DNA from: Arbacia lixula
Taxonomy: Eukaryota > Echinodermata > Echinoidea > Arbacioida > Arbaciidae
Direction: 5' to 3'
Assembly: GCA_963669155.1 (NCBI GenBank)
Contig: OZ022596.1
Span: forward strand, 16,372,478-16,436,477
Length of the DNA: 64,000 bases
Below the pieces are notes generated by a model. That model ran no database searches. It had not been told where the DNA came from and worked only from the letters and a program-made list of their open reading frames with translations. A program made the translations under genes and the position numbers. This document shows, one piece after another, positions 55,350 through 64,000 of the stretch. How positions within the stretch are numbered: the first letter of the stretch is position 1; every line of letters begins with the position of its first letter.

Positions 55350-56105
55350 ACCACACACACGGTCAACCGTAGTGACTCATGTTTTTTTTAAACGGCGTTT
55401 CGTTATACCATGGACCCTACTCCATGGTTATACCAAACGCTTTATGCATCCTTGGTTGTACGACTTTCGTTAGTCAGCGTCCACGTACAAAATTTAGTTG
55501 TATGGCTTTACCTAATTCTTTTATAAGCGAACCGAGATAAGATACTTTTAATGCGTGGCGGTATATGAGTTATATTGATCTGAAACTTTTGTTTGAAGGG
55601 CTCTTTTCTGTATGAGTCCGATTGAGGTAGTTTGTTGTTGTGTCAGAGAAGAATACCGCACAACACAACACTCTTCTATTAGTTGGTACAATGTATGACG
55701 TAAATACCGGGATTAGAATCAGACGCTGTAGGCTGGAATATCTACGGATCAGTTCACGCGCAACTTGCTCTTTTCATTTTACACAATAAACCACACTACA
55801 AATCTAAATTTATACGGACAGTAAAGTTGATGATTGATGTTGCTGACTCACGAATGATGTAACTCCAGTTACAGAATTCAGTCACGCGATCCATGCCACA
55901 CTGCACACCCATTGGATGTATGTAGCAGAAATACAAAATAATAGAGATAAAAGGTGATTGGAGACAATTAGTTTGGTTCAAAGTCGCAAAATGTATCAAA
56001 ATTTATATACCACCATGACTATTCAACCTACAAACATGTTGGGTACTTTGAGGTGATGCACATAACTTACATTCAATATCTGTCTGTCTGTCTGTCTGGG
56101 TCCCC

Positions 56106-56150
<45 letters not shown>

Positions 56151-56500
56151 TTCTCTTTCCCTCTTTCCCTCTCTCTCTCTCTTACTTTCTATCTGTCTCT
56201 CTCTCTCTCTGCTCCCACAGTATACACTTTTTATTGCAATTCGCTAAGAGAATTACAATTTTTGTCATCAGGGCCTATATAAAAATGCTTATTTTCATAA
56301 TAAACACGCTCTCACATTCAAAACAACTAAGGAAAGTGTAACTATGCTGTCCGTTTATAATACATGTGATATAATGTCCAGAGATTTCATGTACAGATAT
56401 GAAATTATGTAGGCCTATATACGACTGTGAAATAACACCTATGTCAATGGTCGAGTTGAATGATCAAGAAGACCTTCTGTTTAAAATGTTCCATTGGACA
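55350..56500. other. Intergenic DNA with a C/TC microsatellite
   Basis: C-run then (TC)n at 56102-56148. A 'ccatggaccctactccatgg' palindromic stretch lies near 55410-55428. No gene was found. Confidence 0.35.
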
Positions 56501-56520
56501 CAACTTACTATGCCCTCATT

Positions 56521-56750
56521 CGTGGATCTGTATGCAGGTGTGTCTCTGAGCTTTGACCTCTATCAATAGACTGTCGTGGATCTGTATGCAGGTATGTCTC
56601 TGACCTTTGACCTCTATCAATAGACTGTCGTGGATCTGTATGCAGGTATGTCTCTGACCTATGACCTCTATCAATAGACTGTCGTGGATCTGTATGTAGG
56701 TATGTCTCTGACCTTTGACCTCTATCAATAGACTGTCGTGGATCTGTATT
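56521..56750. repeat. 54-bp exon-border minisatellite, array 2
   Basis: About four units identical in design to the TYW2 exon 4 border array (unit starts 'gactgtcgtgg' near 56569, 56623, 56677 and 56731). It ends abruptly after 'gatctgtat', where a TIR element begins. Confidence 0.9.
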
Positions 56751-58186
56751 CATAGTGAAACATTGTGGACATTTGCTCACCGTGCGCGCGTGTGCATCTC
56801 CGCGCGTCGATATAACACGTAAATTAATGTTAGATTTCGTGACATTGTGTCATAAATCGCTAATTTTTTTACATGTTAGCATAAATATCCTCGCTTGGGG
56901 CGAGTAGCATCTGAAAGCCAACACTTTTCTACACATGATTAACTAACAATAATTCCAGGATATCAAGTAGTCTCGTTGCACTTTTTGCTTGAAATCTGTT
57001 ACGCATTCGTCTTTTGGGGTGGAAGTCTATGGGAAATGCCTCCGAATTCGACGAACAAACATGTACATCACACACGTGTAGGCCTACAGAAAACAAACGA
57101 AGCAAGCTGTCAGTCTGGGGCGAGCGGTTTCTGACAGAAGAGATTTCACACTAAAACTTGATATAAGACTTATTCTCATTGGCTGTAAAATCTCGTTGCA
57201 CTTTTGTTCCAAAAAGTTTTGTCTAATGAGAGACAATAATAGAAAAGAAGGCAACGAGAACTGCGGCAAATGACGTAATGCGACGATTCCATTATAGAGC
57301 GGGGGCGTCGCGAGCGTTGCGCGCAATCAGGTACGCGCTGCAGACGCGCAGGATTCACGACTCAGCGACGAGAACTGCTATTCCTGAGACATTTGTGTTC
57401 CTTTACTTAAAGTTCTAACAATGTCCAGAATATTTAGAACAATGCAGGTGAGATATTTGAAAGTTCACCCATTGTTTAATGCTGTAAGGAGCGTATTTCC
57501 CATACAAATCGCTAAATAATGAAATAAACGCATATTTTCGGTGTTGTCTGCACTCTGCAGCGGAAAGAATATTGTGTGAACGGTGACTTGTTCCCACGCG
57601 TGCAAATATATGTTGGTTTTATAGTACTAGTAGCAGTTGTATTACGAAATGATTAATTTGGTAGCTAGCGTACACTTGTGGGAATAAACATGGTAACTCA
57701 ATAAAGCATGTCGACCCCTTAATTGTTACTAGTCTTATTACTTGTGTTGGAATTCATGGTTTCAAACTGACAAGGTTTGACTTCATTTGCATTCGTCTGA
57801 CTGAGTTTGAAATGAGGGCTTGATAGCTCTGGCTAGGCTCTAGCTGGATCCGCCAGTTGAAGGGAAGATTTTAGAGCAATGCTACGTTTCCCCTGTAACC
57901 AACCCCATATCTAAAATTATGTTATGAAACACAAGTGCTTGCGGTCAATAGCTGAAGAACGTGTGGAGGATGCATGCGAAATGACTATCTGTTTGCATTT
58001 GGAATCATTTGAACCTGTGTCCTACTTGTGCAGCCGTGGGAGGGATAATCCGTAAATTAAGCAATCACCCCTATATGCCATAATGGAGTAGTCCTACCCA
58101 ATTCGAGCCGAGACCGGTGATGCGCGCTCGGGCAGCGAGCGCGTATTCACCTTTTGTCCAAAACGGGCTCAAAGTTTTCACTATGA
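56750..58186. mobile_element. ~1.44-kb TIR element splitting the 54-bp array
   Basis: TCATAGTGAAA at the left (from 56750) is inverted as TTTCACTATGA at the right. Homology of the termini continues weakly for about 40 bases ('ttg..gaca...tg..ta.gcgcgc'). Units of the minisatellite abut both ends, and together they would reconstitute one unit except for about three bases. No transposase. The interior has a CpG-rich segment (57240-57360). Confidence 0.6.
57421..57447 (+). other. Possible short first coding exon (MSRIFRTMQ)
   Basis: A CpG-rich, TATA-less stretch (about 57240-57370) precedes aacaATG, nine codons and an excellent donor (atgcag|gtgagat). That resembles a CpG promoter with a first exon, and it lies within the TIR element. 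No matching downstream exon was found, so support is weak. Confidence 0.2.
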
Positions 58187-58495
58187 GGTATGTCTCTGAC
58201 CTTTGACCTCTATCAATAGACTGTCGTGGATCTGTATGCAGGTATGTCTCTGACCTTTGACCTCTATCAATAGACTGTCGTGGATCTGTATGCAGATATG
58301 TCTCTGACGTTTGACCTCTATCAATAGATTGTCGTGGATCTGTATGCAGGTATGTCTCTGACCTATGACCTCTATCAATAGACTGTCGTGGATCTGTATG
58401 CAGGTATGTCTCTGACCTTTGACCTCTATCAATAGACTGTCGTGGATCTGTATGCAGGTATGTCTCTGACCTTTGACCTCTATCAATAGACCTTG
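58187..58495. repeat. 54-bp exon-border minisatellite, array 3
   Basis: Five full units plus a partial one (starts near 58218, 58272, 58326, 58380 and 58434), leading into 'ccttgtgtattctctagact' exactly as array 1 does in TYW2 intron 4. Confidence 0.9.
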
Positions 58496-59892
58496 TGTAT
58501 TCTCTAGACTTAAGGACTAAACAATCTATGAGGCAAGAGCTTGGAGTGGAAGAAAACAGGCCAGTCCGTTTGATATAGAATCAGTCTGTGTTCAGATACA
58601 GCAAGAAGCTGGATTGATTGACTGATAAGAGATTAACAACACTACTAATACATAATAAGTGTTGAATAGTTGATCTGGAAAGATTTACATTACTCAGTAA
58701 AATGAAGGAGGTTTATTTGCACACACTCAGACATACCAAACATCATTCTTTCCTCATGCTATAAGACTGTGGACTTCCCTGTCAGAATCTACCATATTTG
58801 TTAATACATTTCAAATATAACTTGTTTATTTATTATTATCTATGATATGTATTTTTCATGTTTGTATCATATTTTACTATGTATGTAAATATGTTTTTAT
58901 GTTGATGGAAACAAATAAAGTTCAATCAATCAATCAATCAATATGCACCTTGCGTGACCATTTTAAACAGAAGGTGCAGAGAGTCCAAATTCATTAAAGG
59001 CACAGGAGTTTTATGTGCACACGTAGTTAGCATCACAGAGCACCACACTGTACATATGCACAAGGTATGAAAATACTCTGCGCTGGTAGAAAGAGGAGAA
59101 GAGATGAGCGTTTGGAGAGAAACATCCTAGATTCCAACCAACCTTCCTACCTCCACTATTCATCTAAAAGCCTCCTTTATGATGTCCTCCCACCAAACCT
59201 CCTTCCCACTGATTGTTAGACAACCTCTGCCTCTATTCCTGGGAAGCTGCATCTCTAGAATGCTTTTCTCTAATTAACTCTTTTTTTTATGGCTGGAAAT
59301 AAGATTAAAAATATTCCACTACATGTTTGTGTACTTGCCCCTATTCCTTCAGGCATAGGCTACTTCACACTGCCCTACCTAGTACACGCTGGTGCCAGCT
59401 TAATGTACGCGTGTGAATGGAACCCCCATGCAGTAGAGGCCCTTCGCACCAACCTGGAGCTGAACGGTGTGGCAGAGAGGTGTGTGGTGCTCCCTGGAGA
59501 CAACAGAGAGGTACAATTCATGTCAACCTTCTCTGGTATATTGTAAAACCTGGTAATTTTAGCGGCACTGCACACCTACGCCACGTTTGCAGGATGTTAT
59601 TGTTGTGCACAAGACATGTTTGTCACTTCCTCAAAAGACGCCCATGCATTAAAAATACCAACAAAGCATTACCATGAACGTGTAACACGCCAAAAAAGCT
59701 AGTCCCCATGCAATGTGTCACAGCTAGACTTGCGCATCTAGCCTGCTGAAAATAGCAGGCTGGTTTTACACTTTTGGTGATATGTAATTCAAGCTTGGTC
59801 TGTGTTGCGCAAAAAGCATGAAAATAAATGTCAAGGGAAATTATAAAGCTGGTTTTGTAGTACTGTATACGCCATATATTTCACGAGTCTTA
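58496..59892 (+). pseudogene. TYW2: Duplicated piece of TYW2 (intron 4, exon 5, part of intron 5)
   Basis: It matches 31127-32602 nearly base for base, including a LINE tail (58690-58942). The exon 5 copy (59354-59511) keeps its acceptor (ccttcag), donor (gagag|gtac) and frame, with I to M at one position (SLMYACEWN). No copies of exons 1-3, full exon 4 or exon 6 accompany it, so it cannot make a complete enzyme alone. It lies 27 kb downstream in the same orientation. Confidence 0.85.
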
Positions 59893-60260
59893 AGCCCGCC
59901 TCACACTGTGCGATTGCCTGCGATATCGCGTCGCATCGCGAGTGATTGCCTGTCATCGCACAGTGTGAGAGGTCCTGCGACGCGATCACAGGCGATTTTT
60001 CAATGTATCGCAAGCAATCGCCTCGCATCGGAAGGTTTTGAACATGTTCAAAATTTCTGGCTGCGATGCGATGCGATCCAGGGAAATGGCAAAATTCCAG
60101 TGAACGGAGGAGGGGGTAGGGGGGAGATTCTCCTCCAAATGTGGCGAGAGCGGCGAACTTTGTACGACATTACTCTACCCGCATACCACAATATGGTTAT
60201 GAAGGAGAAGCTGATGGGTGAAATATGTGGAGAAATCGGGTGCAATCGTGAGTAATTTGA
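59893..60260 (+). mobile_element. Harbinger-like element fragment with MADF-domain exon
   Basis: It begins right after TTA (59890-59892), at AGCCCGCCTCACACTGTGCG, inside a copy of the GTATACGCC MITE. A palindromic GC-rich end ('cacactgtgcgat...atcgcacagtgtg') follows. A frame at about 60118-60247 encodes EILLQMWRERRTLYDITLPA then YHNMVMKEKLMGEICGEIG, the MADF (Myb/SANT-like) motif typical of the DNA-binding partner of PIF/Harbinger transposases. It ends at a donor, aatc|gtgagt. The 3' end of the element was not found. Confidence 0.6.
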
Positions 60261-60392
60261 TGACAAATACAACTTTTCATTTTTGTCGCACACATTTTGT
60301 TCTGTATGTAGTCCCGTACGCATAAATTGATGGGGTATGCAGATTTCCACGTACACGTCTAGCCTTTGGCACTTATTTTATGAATTTGAACC

Positions 60393-60460
60393 CTAAACCT
60401 AACCCTGACCCTAACCCTAAACCTAGTTCTAAACCTGACCCTGACCCTAACCCTAGACAA
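60393..60460. repeat. Degenerate interstitial telomere-like repeat
   Basis: About ten CCCTAA-type hexamers with variants (CCTAAA, CCCTGA) on the + strand, i.e. degenerate TTAGGG. A smaller cluster is at 60881-60905 ('aaccctaaccgtaacccta'). The metazoan telomere repeat is TTAGGG; the imperfect units show this is internal. Confidence 0.75.
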
Positions 60461-61640
60461 CTTCTTTGTCGCTGAATTCATCCAAAAAAGTGATAAGCGC
60501 CCGTAAACTTCAGGGCTTAGGCCCTAGCCTCGGGACTGCTGCTACTACGGGTGCTACCCGGCTAGCTACCCGGCTAGCTACCCGTGACTAGTCGCGTAGG
60601 CTGATGTGGATAGCGCCCTACCTCCAGCTACCTCAGTATGTACGTTAGATCTTCATCTACTTGAAAATAACAGCCATTGAAAGACAAAGGATACAAAACT
60701 GATTTCATAGTAGATCTTCAGCAAACTCACGAGTCTATAAGAAGGATAATTTTTTGGAGGTGAAAAGGTTAAAAGAAATGAAAAATAAGGCATATTGTAA
60801 CTAGGCATTTATTGAATGTGTGAATTCTTTAATGTCGTAGATGGCATTGTCATGATAATTCAGACGGCCGGTAAATGTAAGGTTAACCCTAACCGTAACC
60901 CTAATTGTTATCACTTCCCCCACCTAATTATGCTATAGGCCTATTATGATTATAGCTCCAGTGGCAATTCCTCATCTACGACGTTCCCTTGCAAAATACC
61001 TGCAGAAATGGCTCGGCGTCAGTGTAAATCTTACATCTGTAGCACTCTTTTGTAAGCAGGCTAAGCTCAAACTTCCGCTTGAGGGACGAACAGCGCTGCT
61101 ATAAAGTGCTAAAGAGAGTTGCTGCAAATGGATACGACAAAGAGCAGCAAGAGATACAGAGAGGTCCACTTTCTGCATCATGGAGAAGTCTTCGTTCAAC
61201 ATCTGGTTGAGACGGAATGACCAAACATGGTCATTGTCTCAGCTATGATGTAATAGTGGACTGTAGCAAAGAAAATGAGGTAAGTCAGTGGATTCGTTCG
61301 GCCAGGATCAGACGTTTTACGTTAACCGTCTTACCTCTGATTTAGAAACGAATCTAATTTCTAACATCATTACCACACCCTGGCTGCTGATGACGAGTGT
61401 GGATTTGGCTGCCTGATTTTCTTTCTTTTTGGTACTCCTATCCAGGAGAGTATTCATAGTCTTTATGGTATTTTCACATTTTAATTTTTTTTAGTGGGGG
61501 TGCATATGATACTCTTACCCCACAACCACATTACATAGTTATATGTAGACAAATACAGGGTTGTAACCATTTTTTTTTTTTTTGGCAATGTTCAGTTTTA
61601 CTTGATCTATTACTCTCTCTACAAGACTACAAGATCATTG
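60461..61640. other. No supported gene
   Basis: Contains the repeat 'ctagctacccggctagctac' near 60560-60585 and a moderately GC-rich stretch at 60990-61210 with no recognised product. Confidence 0.3.
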
Positions 61641-61654
61641 CACTGCTATATATG

Positions 61655-62034
61655 GTCCAGGCGTCTTTATGGATCGGAATGCTGGACTCTAAATAAATCT
61701 ATGCAACAGCGTTTAGAAGCCACGGAAGTGTGGTTTCTACGTAGGATGATGAGAGTATCATGTTACAAATGAAGATGTCCTAGAAAGAGCAAAGTCATCC
61801 CAAAAGTTACTTCAAACAATTGCCACAAAACAGATAAGTTTCTTAGGCCACATTCCTTGCAAGAATGCTCTTGAGAAAGTTGCCCTTACTGCTGCTGTTC
61901 AGGGACGTAGGTCAAGAGGACGACAGAGACTGACTTTCCTCTCTTGGCTCAAAGATGCCACTGGCACAAGGCCCCTCAATATCATACGCCACTGCCAGAA
62001 AAAAAGAGGAATTCATTCTGACATGCAACGTTAG
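61655..62034 (+). pseudogene. LINE C-terminal fragment (RTE/CR1-like)
   Basis: RLYGSECWTLNKSMQQRLEA (61668 on) then TEVWFLRRMMRVSC, a frameshift near 61760, then NEDVLERAKSSQKLLQTIAT and KQISFLGHIPCKNALEKVAL, with RRSRGRQR and stop TAG at 62032-62034. This is the L-Y-G-x-E-x-W...R-R-M-R...N-x-x-V-L...GH...RGR region C-terminal to many LINE reverse transcriptases. It is upstream-truncated and frameshifted, so inactive. Confidence 0.75.
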
Positions 62035-62199
62035 ACTCTGACAAGCTACTCCAATTGATTTGAGTTGGGATGTACACTCCATAGATTTACACTAATTACA
62101 GTTAACCTGTGCATTGTTCTATAAGAGAAAGGATGAATCGCCAGCTGATGTCTGTATTTTTTATTTCATTTGTTTCATATCTTTTTCTTTTCACAGAAA

Positions 62200-62366
62200 A
62201 ACAACTGGGGGTAAAAATGAAGTTGCTTAGGACTTCATTTGGAAGAAGTGTGAAGGCTGAAACTTGTGGAAGAAGTGGTCAGGGTGCCAACCCCAAGATG
62301 TCATCTCGAAATAAGCGGCTCCTGCAGAATCTGACTTTCCTGCGGGTCTACATCAAGCCAAGATAG
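62200..62366 (+). other. Possible terminal exon, unknown protein
   Basis: An acceptor-like tract (tctttttcttttcacag, ending near 62198) precedes an open frame ending TAG at 62364-62366, which encodes KMKLLRTSFGRSVKAETC and ends KRLLQNLTFLRVYIKPR. Basic, no motif recognised. It could equally be chance. Confidence 0.2.
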
Positions 62367-63136
62367 TCCTTTTCCAATGTGGAGTTGGAGGTTTTTTAAA
62401 CATTGCTAGACTCTACATCTTATTACAGTGAAAACACCTTTTTGGAATTTTCTAGGTACATGTAAATAATTAAGATGTATTATTTTGGTTTGTTTTAAAA
62501 ATATTACTGAAAAATAATAGTTTAACATTTTTAGGCTGTATTAAGAAGACAGATAATCGAGACAGAAATATTTGAATTGTCTGGCAGTGCCAAAATTTTT
62601 GAGTGTGCATTTTGTTTGGGGTGTTGATTTTACCTTTCACCTGTATATTACATGTCACTGCATTGTTAAATATCAGATACGCATGGCCACTTACGCAGGA
62701 CTTCGAGGTGAACTTAAATGCCCCTAGGTGTTGCTTACCACTGGCATAAATTCACACAATCCTTCTCCTTCTATTCATCAGGGGGGAGGCTTTGTTCTGG
62801 TAACCCCTCCCCCCCCCCCCCCCCCCCGTTGAAAAGAAATTCTTGCATATTTATTCCCATGCTGCTTTCGCAATAAAATCAATTAGTTACATTTTTTTTA
62901 TTGGATGGCAACAGAGATGAAGAAAAAATATAAGACATTTTCTAGCGTTTACTTTATGAGATATATCAAAGGTGTGTTTTAAAATTGTGTATTGATTATT
63001 CATGATGAAAATTTAAGCTTGCAAAGAAATTTATAGACAGCTTTTTTTGTAAACTGAATTCACACTGGGGATGTATATTGACAGTGCATTGTTTATTTAA
63101 CATTCAAAACGATTTCTTTTCCCATTCATTTTGTAG

Positions 63137-63412
63137 GAACTACCAGGGGAGCGTTTCATGAAATTTGTCAGCATTGATGAGTCGTCTTTTTCCGACAGTT
63201 ACCATAGTAACAGTCAGAGACTAGTGCCTATCAGCCAATCAAAACCGAGGATTTCACTGAAATTGTTGGCACTGACTATTTAGTCAATGCTGACAACTTT
63301 CATGAAACGCTCCCAAGGAGACACAGACTCTGCTGGTGAAGCAGCTGAGTTGACATTGGAACAAGCACAGGAACAGCTGGAGGAGAAGTTGGAGCATGTG
63401 CCAAAGGAGTCT
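63137..63412 (+). pseudogene. Possible exon interrupted by a MITE
   Basis: An acceptor 'cattcattttgtag' (63136) is followed by 'gaactaccagg', the MITE, and then an open acidic frame from about 63317: GDTDSAGEAAELTLEQAQEQ then LEEKLEHVPKESEQ. This is a helical, Glu-rich composition typical of real exons. Without the MITE the two parts could form one exon. The gene is unknown and no convincing donor was found. Confidence 0.3.
63147..63314. mobile_element. 168-base MITE with GGGAGCGTTTCATGAA termini
   Basis: Left terminus GGGAGCGTTTCATGAAATTT (63147) is inverted as TTTCATGAAACGCTCCC (ending 63314). Arms of about 31 bases also share 'gtcagcattga'. The interior has 'gttaccatagtaac', a smaller palindrome. 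Non-coding. Confidence 0.85.
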
Positions 63413-63701
63413 GAGCAATATGGTCAAAAACATTTTGCGAGAGTAGCTATTGTATACAACATAATGCATATACATGTACATAGAATTTGAAGATTCTCTG
63501 TAGCCCATCACAAAACATCAATAGGACATCTTCCCTAATATATAAGAGATGAACATAAATGGCACAAAACTTCAAATATAATGATAGGCAGGGCCTCAAC
63601 ATTTTACCCCCCCCCCCCCCCTTACAATGTTGAATCCATCTAGCAAATGAACCTGTTTACTAATCTATGTGTATACATTTCTGGACATTTCTTCCCTCAG
63701 G

Positions 63702-63799
63702 AGATAGTAACCAATTATCAAATCTACCTGTTCATTACAAAGGCATTGCAGTACTTGGAGCTCATTGTGCACTGGCAACTTGTTGCTTCATCAGACCGT
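63702..63799 (+). other. Possible internal exon, unknown gene
   Basis: A strong acceptor (tttcttccctcag) and donor (cgtgg|gtaagc) bound 98 bases. Two frames are open across it (EIVTNYQIYLFITKALQYLE..., or DSNQLSNLPVHYKGIAVLGA...), so the true frame is not determined. It may belong with the possible exon at 63137-63412 in a + strand gene that continues beyond the window. Confidence 0.4.
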
Positions 63800-64000
63800 G
63801 GGTAAGCTCTACGGCTTCAAGAACAACTTTTGTTTCAGAGGTATGCATAAGATTTGAAAATATTAGTAACCATTAAATTTAATAGCACAATAGAAATCCA
63901 TTTCATATAGTCAGCAGACAATAGCAAAAAAAACGGTACATTTTGCCATGTGCTGTAAGATTGAATGGAAGGTAGCAAATATGCTAGTCTTCAACATTAC

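Noticed and set aside
56521..58495. CRISPR-like array of regularly spaced repeats
   Set aside because: The 54-bp units are contiguous with no unique spacers, derive from a TYW2 exon border and lie in a eukaryotic genome.
60393..60460. Chromosome end
   Set aside because: The hexamers are degenerate and followed by several kilobases of ordinary sequence, so they are interstitial.

Overview
This window is animal nuclear DNA. It has introns with GT/AG borders, non-LTR retrotransposon tails, many foldback/MITE-type inverted repeats, long microsatellites and one 200-base assembly gap (23822-24021). A single-exon B-box/coiled-coil/propeller-like gene, a tRNA-Phe wybutosine gene (TYW2) and the dense MITE content suggest a marine deuterostome invertebrate such as a sea urchin. 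That placement is inference; no species-specific marker was identified.

Two genes are convincing. On the + strand, TYW2 (TRMT12) can be assembled as six exons between 26525 and 35592 with consistent splice phases, predicting about 986 residues, roughly twice the vertebrate length. The extra length is mostly a C-terminal minisatellite: 23 copies of an 11-residue, 33-bp unit. On the - strand, 44641..42977 encodes a 554-residue intronless B-box protein with no RING. A probable non-coding first exon lies about 2 kb upstream.

Layout. 1-210: coding-like pseudogene end. 211-5100: sparse repeats, a candidate TIR element and a tRNA-derived SINE. 5240-7790: nested foldback elements and a LINE 3' end. 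7797-9640: a partial array unit, then a ~365-bp satellite. 10892-23821: a tandem array of ~5-kb units (two complete, one cut by the gap), with transposons present in single copies. Each complete unit holds an orphan promoter/first exon homologous to that of the B-box gene at 46.6 kb, and each of the three copies of block A holds a small exon-like terminal segment. 24.0-26.5 kb: gap edge and a GAA-type microsatellite. 26.5-36.0 kb: TYW2, with a LINE inserted in its 3' region with target-site duplications. 36-42.9 kb: intergenic. 43-47 kb: B-box gene. 48.8-51.1 kb: broken reverse transcriptase. 51.3-56.3 kb: MITEs, a diverged orphan promoter block and microsatellites. 56.5-59.9 kb: a partial copy of TYW2 (exon 4 border array plus exon 5), itself split by a 1.4-kb TIR element. 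59.9-64 kb: a Harbinger-like element with a MADF exon, degenerate telomere-like repeats, a LINE end, another MITE and two possible exons of an unidentified gene.

The most unusual structure is TYW2. Both sides of its exon set are surrounded by minisatellites made from its own exon borders: a 152-bp unit carrying the exon 2 acceptor and a 54-bp unit carrying the exon 4 donor. A 33-bp coding array lies in exon 6.
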